In this document: positions 62,960 through 64,000 of the stretch, in pieces | How the letters are laid out: each line of letters starts with the position of its first letter | Numbering within the stretch: position 1 is the stretch's first letter | Assembly (NCBI RefSeq): GCF_902859725.1 | Contig: NZ_CADIJP010000015.1 | Location: 1-64,000 of the forward strand | Length of the DNA: 64,000 bases | From: Achromobacter mucicolens | GTDB lineage: Bacteria; Pseudomonadota; Gammaproteobacteria; Burkholderiales; Burkholderiaceae_B | Direction of reading: 5' to 3' | Notes under the pieces: model-generated | What the model saw: the letters and a program-made list of their open reading frames with translations, nothing else | Database searches by the model: none | What the model was told of the DNA's origin: nothing | Made by a program: the position numbers and the translations under genes

Positions 62960-63445
62960 TCACAGCACCGAGACGGCGCCCTTCATGCCGGCGCCGTAAT
63001 GGCCCGGCTCCAGGCAGCCGAAGGACACCGTGCCGGCCTTGCCGAAGCGCCAGACGATCTGGCCGCTTTTGCCGGCGTCCAGCGACACCGCGTTGGGTTC
63101 ATCGTGACGCATGCCGGGGTCCTTCATCATCATGGCGTAATGCGCTTTCAGGTCGGCGTCGGTGCCCAGCACGAGTTCGTGCCGGATCTTCCCGGAATTG
63201 CGCACGTTCAGCCGCACGGTTTCGCCGGCCTTGACGTCGATGCTGGCGGGCGTGAAGCGCATGGCGTCGGTCATGTCGACGTCAATGGTGCGCGTGACGC
63301 GGGCGGGATCGCCCGGCGCGCCGATGGGCGCGGCCGCCGCGGACGGCGCGTGGCCGCCGTGCGCATGGTCGCCTGCGGCGAACGCGGCGCCGGACATCAT
63401 CAGCGCCAAGGCGGCGGCGCAAGTGCGTAACTGGGTGCCTTTCAC
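62960..63445 (-). CDS. Periplasmic cupredoxin, copper-resistance associated
   Basis: The 161-residue protein has a signal peptide (LRTCAAALALMMSGAAFA) and a His-rich spacer (GDHAHGGHAPS). Its cupredoxin domain has the likely type-1 copper ligands: His in GKIRHELVLG, then Cys, His and Met in FGCLEPGHYGAGMKG. The start is GTG 63445 with an AAGGA site; the frame continues upstream without support. It resembles CopI-like cupredoxins found upstream of copA in betaproteobacteria, where they confer copper tolerance. Confidence 0.87.
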   Translation of the reverse strand: MKGTQLRTCAAALALMMSGAAFAAGDHAHGGHAPSAAAAPIGAPGDPARVTRTIDVDMTDAMRFTPASIDVKAGETVRLNVRNSGKIRHELVLGTDADLKAHYAMMMKDPGMRHDEPNAVSLDAGKSGQIVWRFGKAGTVSFGCLEPGHYGAGMKGAVSVL

Positions 63446-63518
63446 GGGAATCCTTGCAATGGGAATGGGCGTGATGACACTGTAGGAAGACCGGGGTGAC
63501 CCGATCCTGTCGCGCAGA

Positions 63519-64000
63519 TTACGTTTTTGTAATGTTCGCGGCCGGCCCCGGGTTGTTGAAGGTGATGCCGACCACGGTGCCGGCGGCGCCGGACGCCGCA
63601 TCCACGTCGCCGCCATGCATGCGGGCAATGGCGCGAACGATGGCCAGGCCCAGGCCGTGGCCTTCGCTGCGTGGCGCGCGCGTCTGGCCGGAGCGGAAAA
63701 AGCGGTCAAAGATCCGGGGCAGGTCCGCTGGCGGGATAGGCGTGCCGGGGTTGTGGACCGTGACCCGCGCCCCGCGCGCGGTGGGGGTGCACGTCAGCAC
63801 GATCTCGCCACCTGGGGGCGTCGCCTTGATGGCGTTGGAGATCAGGTTGGCCAGCGCGCGGCGCGCCAGCCCCCGGTTGGCGGCCACGGTGGCGTCGCCC
63901 ACGCAGCGCAGGCGCACGGCGTGTTCTTCCAGCGTGGCCTCGTAATATTCGGCGACGCGCCGGGCTTCGGCGGCCAGTGACATGGGCGCCAGGTCCGCGG
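63519..64000 (-). CDS. Sensor histidine kinase, 3' part (runs off the window)
   Basis: Only the C-terminal portion (about 160 residues) is inside the window. It contains the ATPase core of a histidine kinase: N box NLISNAIKATPPGG, F region LPRIFDRFFRSG, and G2 box SEGHGLGLAIVRAIARMHGG. The phosphoacceptor histidine and sensor domain lie beyond position 64000. Its position before a copper operon suggests a CopS/CusS heavy-metal sensor, which is an inference. It ends 73 bases before the cupredoxin start. Confidence 0.88.
   Translation of the reverse strand, partial: ADLAPMSLAAEARRVAEYYEATLEEHAVRLRCVGDATVAANRGLARRALANLISNAIKATPPGGEIVLTCTPTARGARVTVHNPGTPIPPADLPRIFDRFFRSGQTRAPRSEGHGLGLAIVRAIARMHGGDVDAASGAAGTVVGITFNNPGPAANITKT

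Overview
The window looks like chromosome from a high-GC betaproteobacterium of the Alcaligenaceae, most likely Achromobacter or a close Bordetella relative. The reasons are orphan Bug-type periplasmic receptors, many LysR, GntR and TetR regulators beside acyl-CoA and aromatic catabolism genes, a gentisate module, a metX-metW pair and the general protein style. This is inference from family recognition; no database search was possible.

Layout. 1-422 holds no gene but a long inverted repeat. 423-9375 is a minus-strand operon for dipeptide-type ABC uptake (substrate-binding protein, AstE/aspartoacylase-like amidohydrolase, two permeases, two ATPases) with an alpha/beta hydrolase and an M20 peptidase at its end; a terminator separates the binding-protein gene from the rest. 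9542-9918 carries a 77-residue protein under twin AGGG-N4-CCCT boxes. 9952-18458 covers NAD(P)HX dehydratase and an acyl-CoA block: two enoyl-CoA hydratases, nitronate monooxygenase, TetR regulator, acyl-CoA dehydrogenase, class III CoA-transferase and 3-hydroxyacyl-CoA dehydrogenase. A di-haem cytochrome c and tRNA-Arg(CCG) follow.

20332-31109 is the most distinctive region: three consecutive, homologous, glycine-rich autotransporters of 1048, 1125 and 1166 residues. Each has a conserved upstream segment holding a GAGTA-N4-TACTC inverted repeat. After it come an 81-residue protein beside a LexA-like box, a gentisate dioxygenase/FAH hydrolase/GntR module, a LysR gene with a Bug receptor and a second AstE-like hydrolase, lipocalin, gshA, a lipase-like hydrolase, a lipoprotein, a LuxR-type protein reduced to its DNA-binding domain, and an AEC transporter.

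42740-48348 closely resembles the known two-dehydrogenase route for 3-sulfolactate: an Ldh2-type dehydrogenase (ComC-like), a D-2-hydroxyacid dehydrogenase (SlcC-like), a Bug receptor, SuyB- and SuyA-like lyase subunits and a divergent GntR/UTRA regulator, with a clear operator between two promoters. metX (48531) is preceded by what I read as a SAM-II riboswitch overlapping its ribosome binding site, and is translationally coupled to metW.

The rest holds an AmpG-like permease, a tandem universal stress protein, a UPF0126/TRIC channel, a 5-oxoprolinase operon (VOC protein, pxpB, pxpC, pxpA) flanked by GntR and LysR regulators, a SerA-type dehydrogenase, and a copper-resistance operon (DUF411 protein, CopB, CopA, cupredoxin, and the 3' end of a sensor kinase running off the window).
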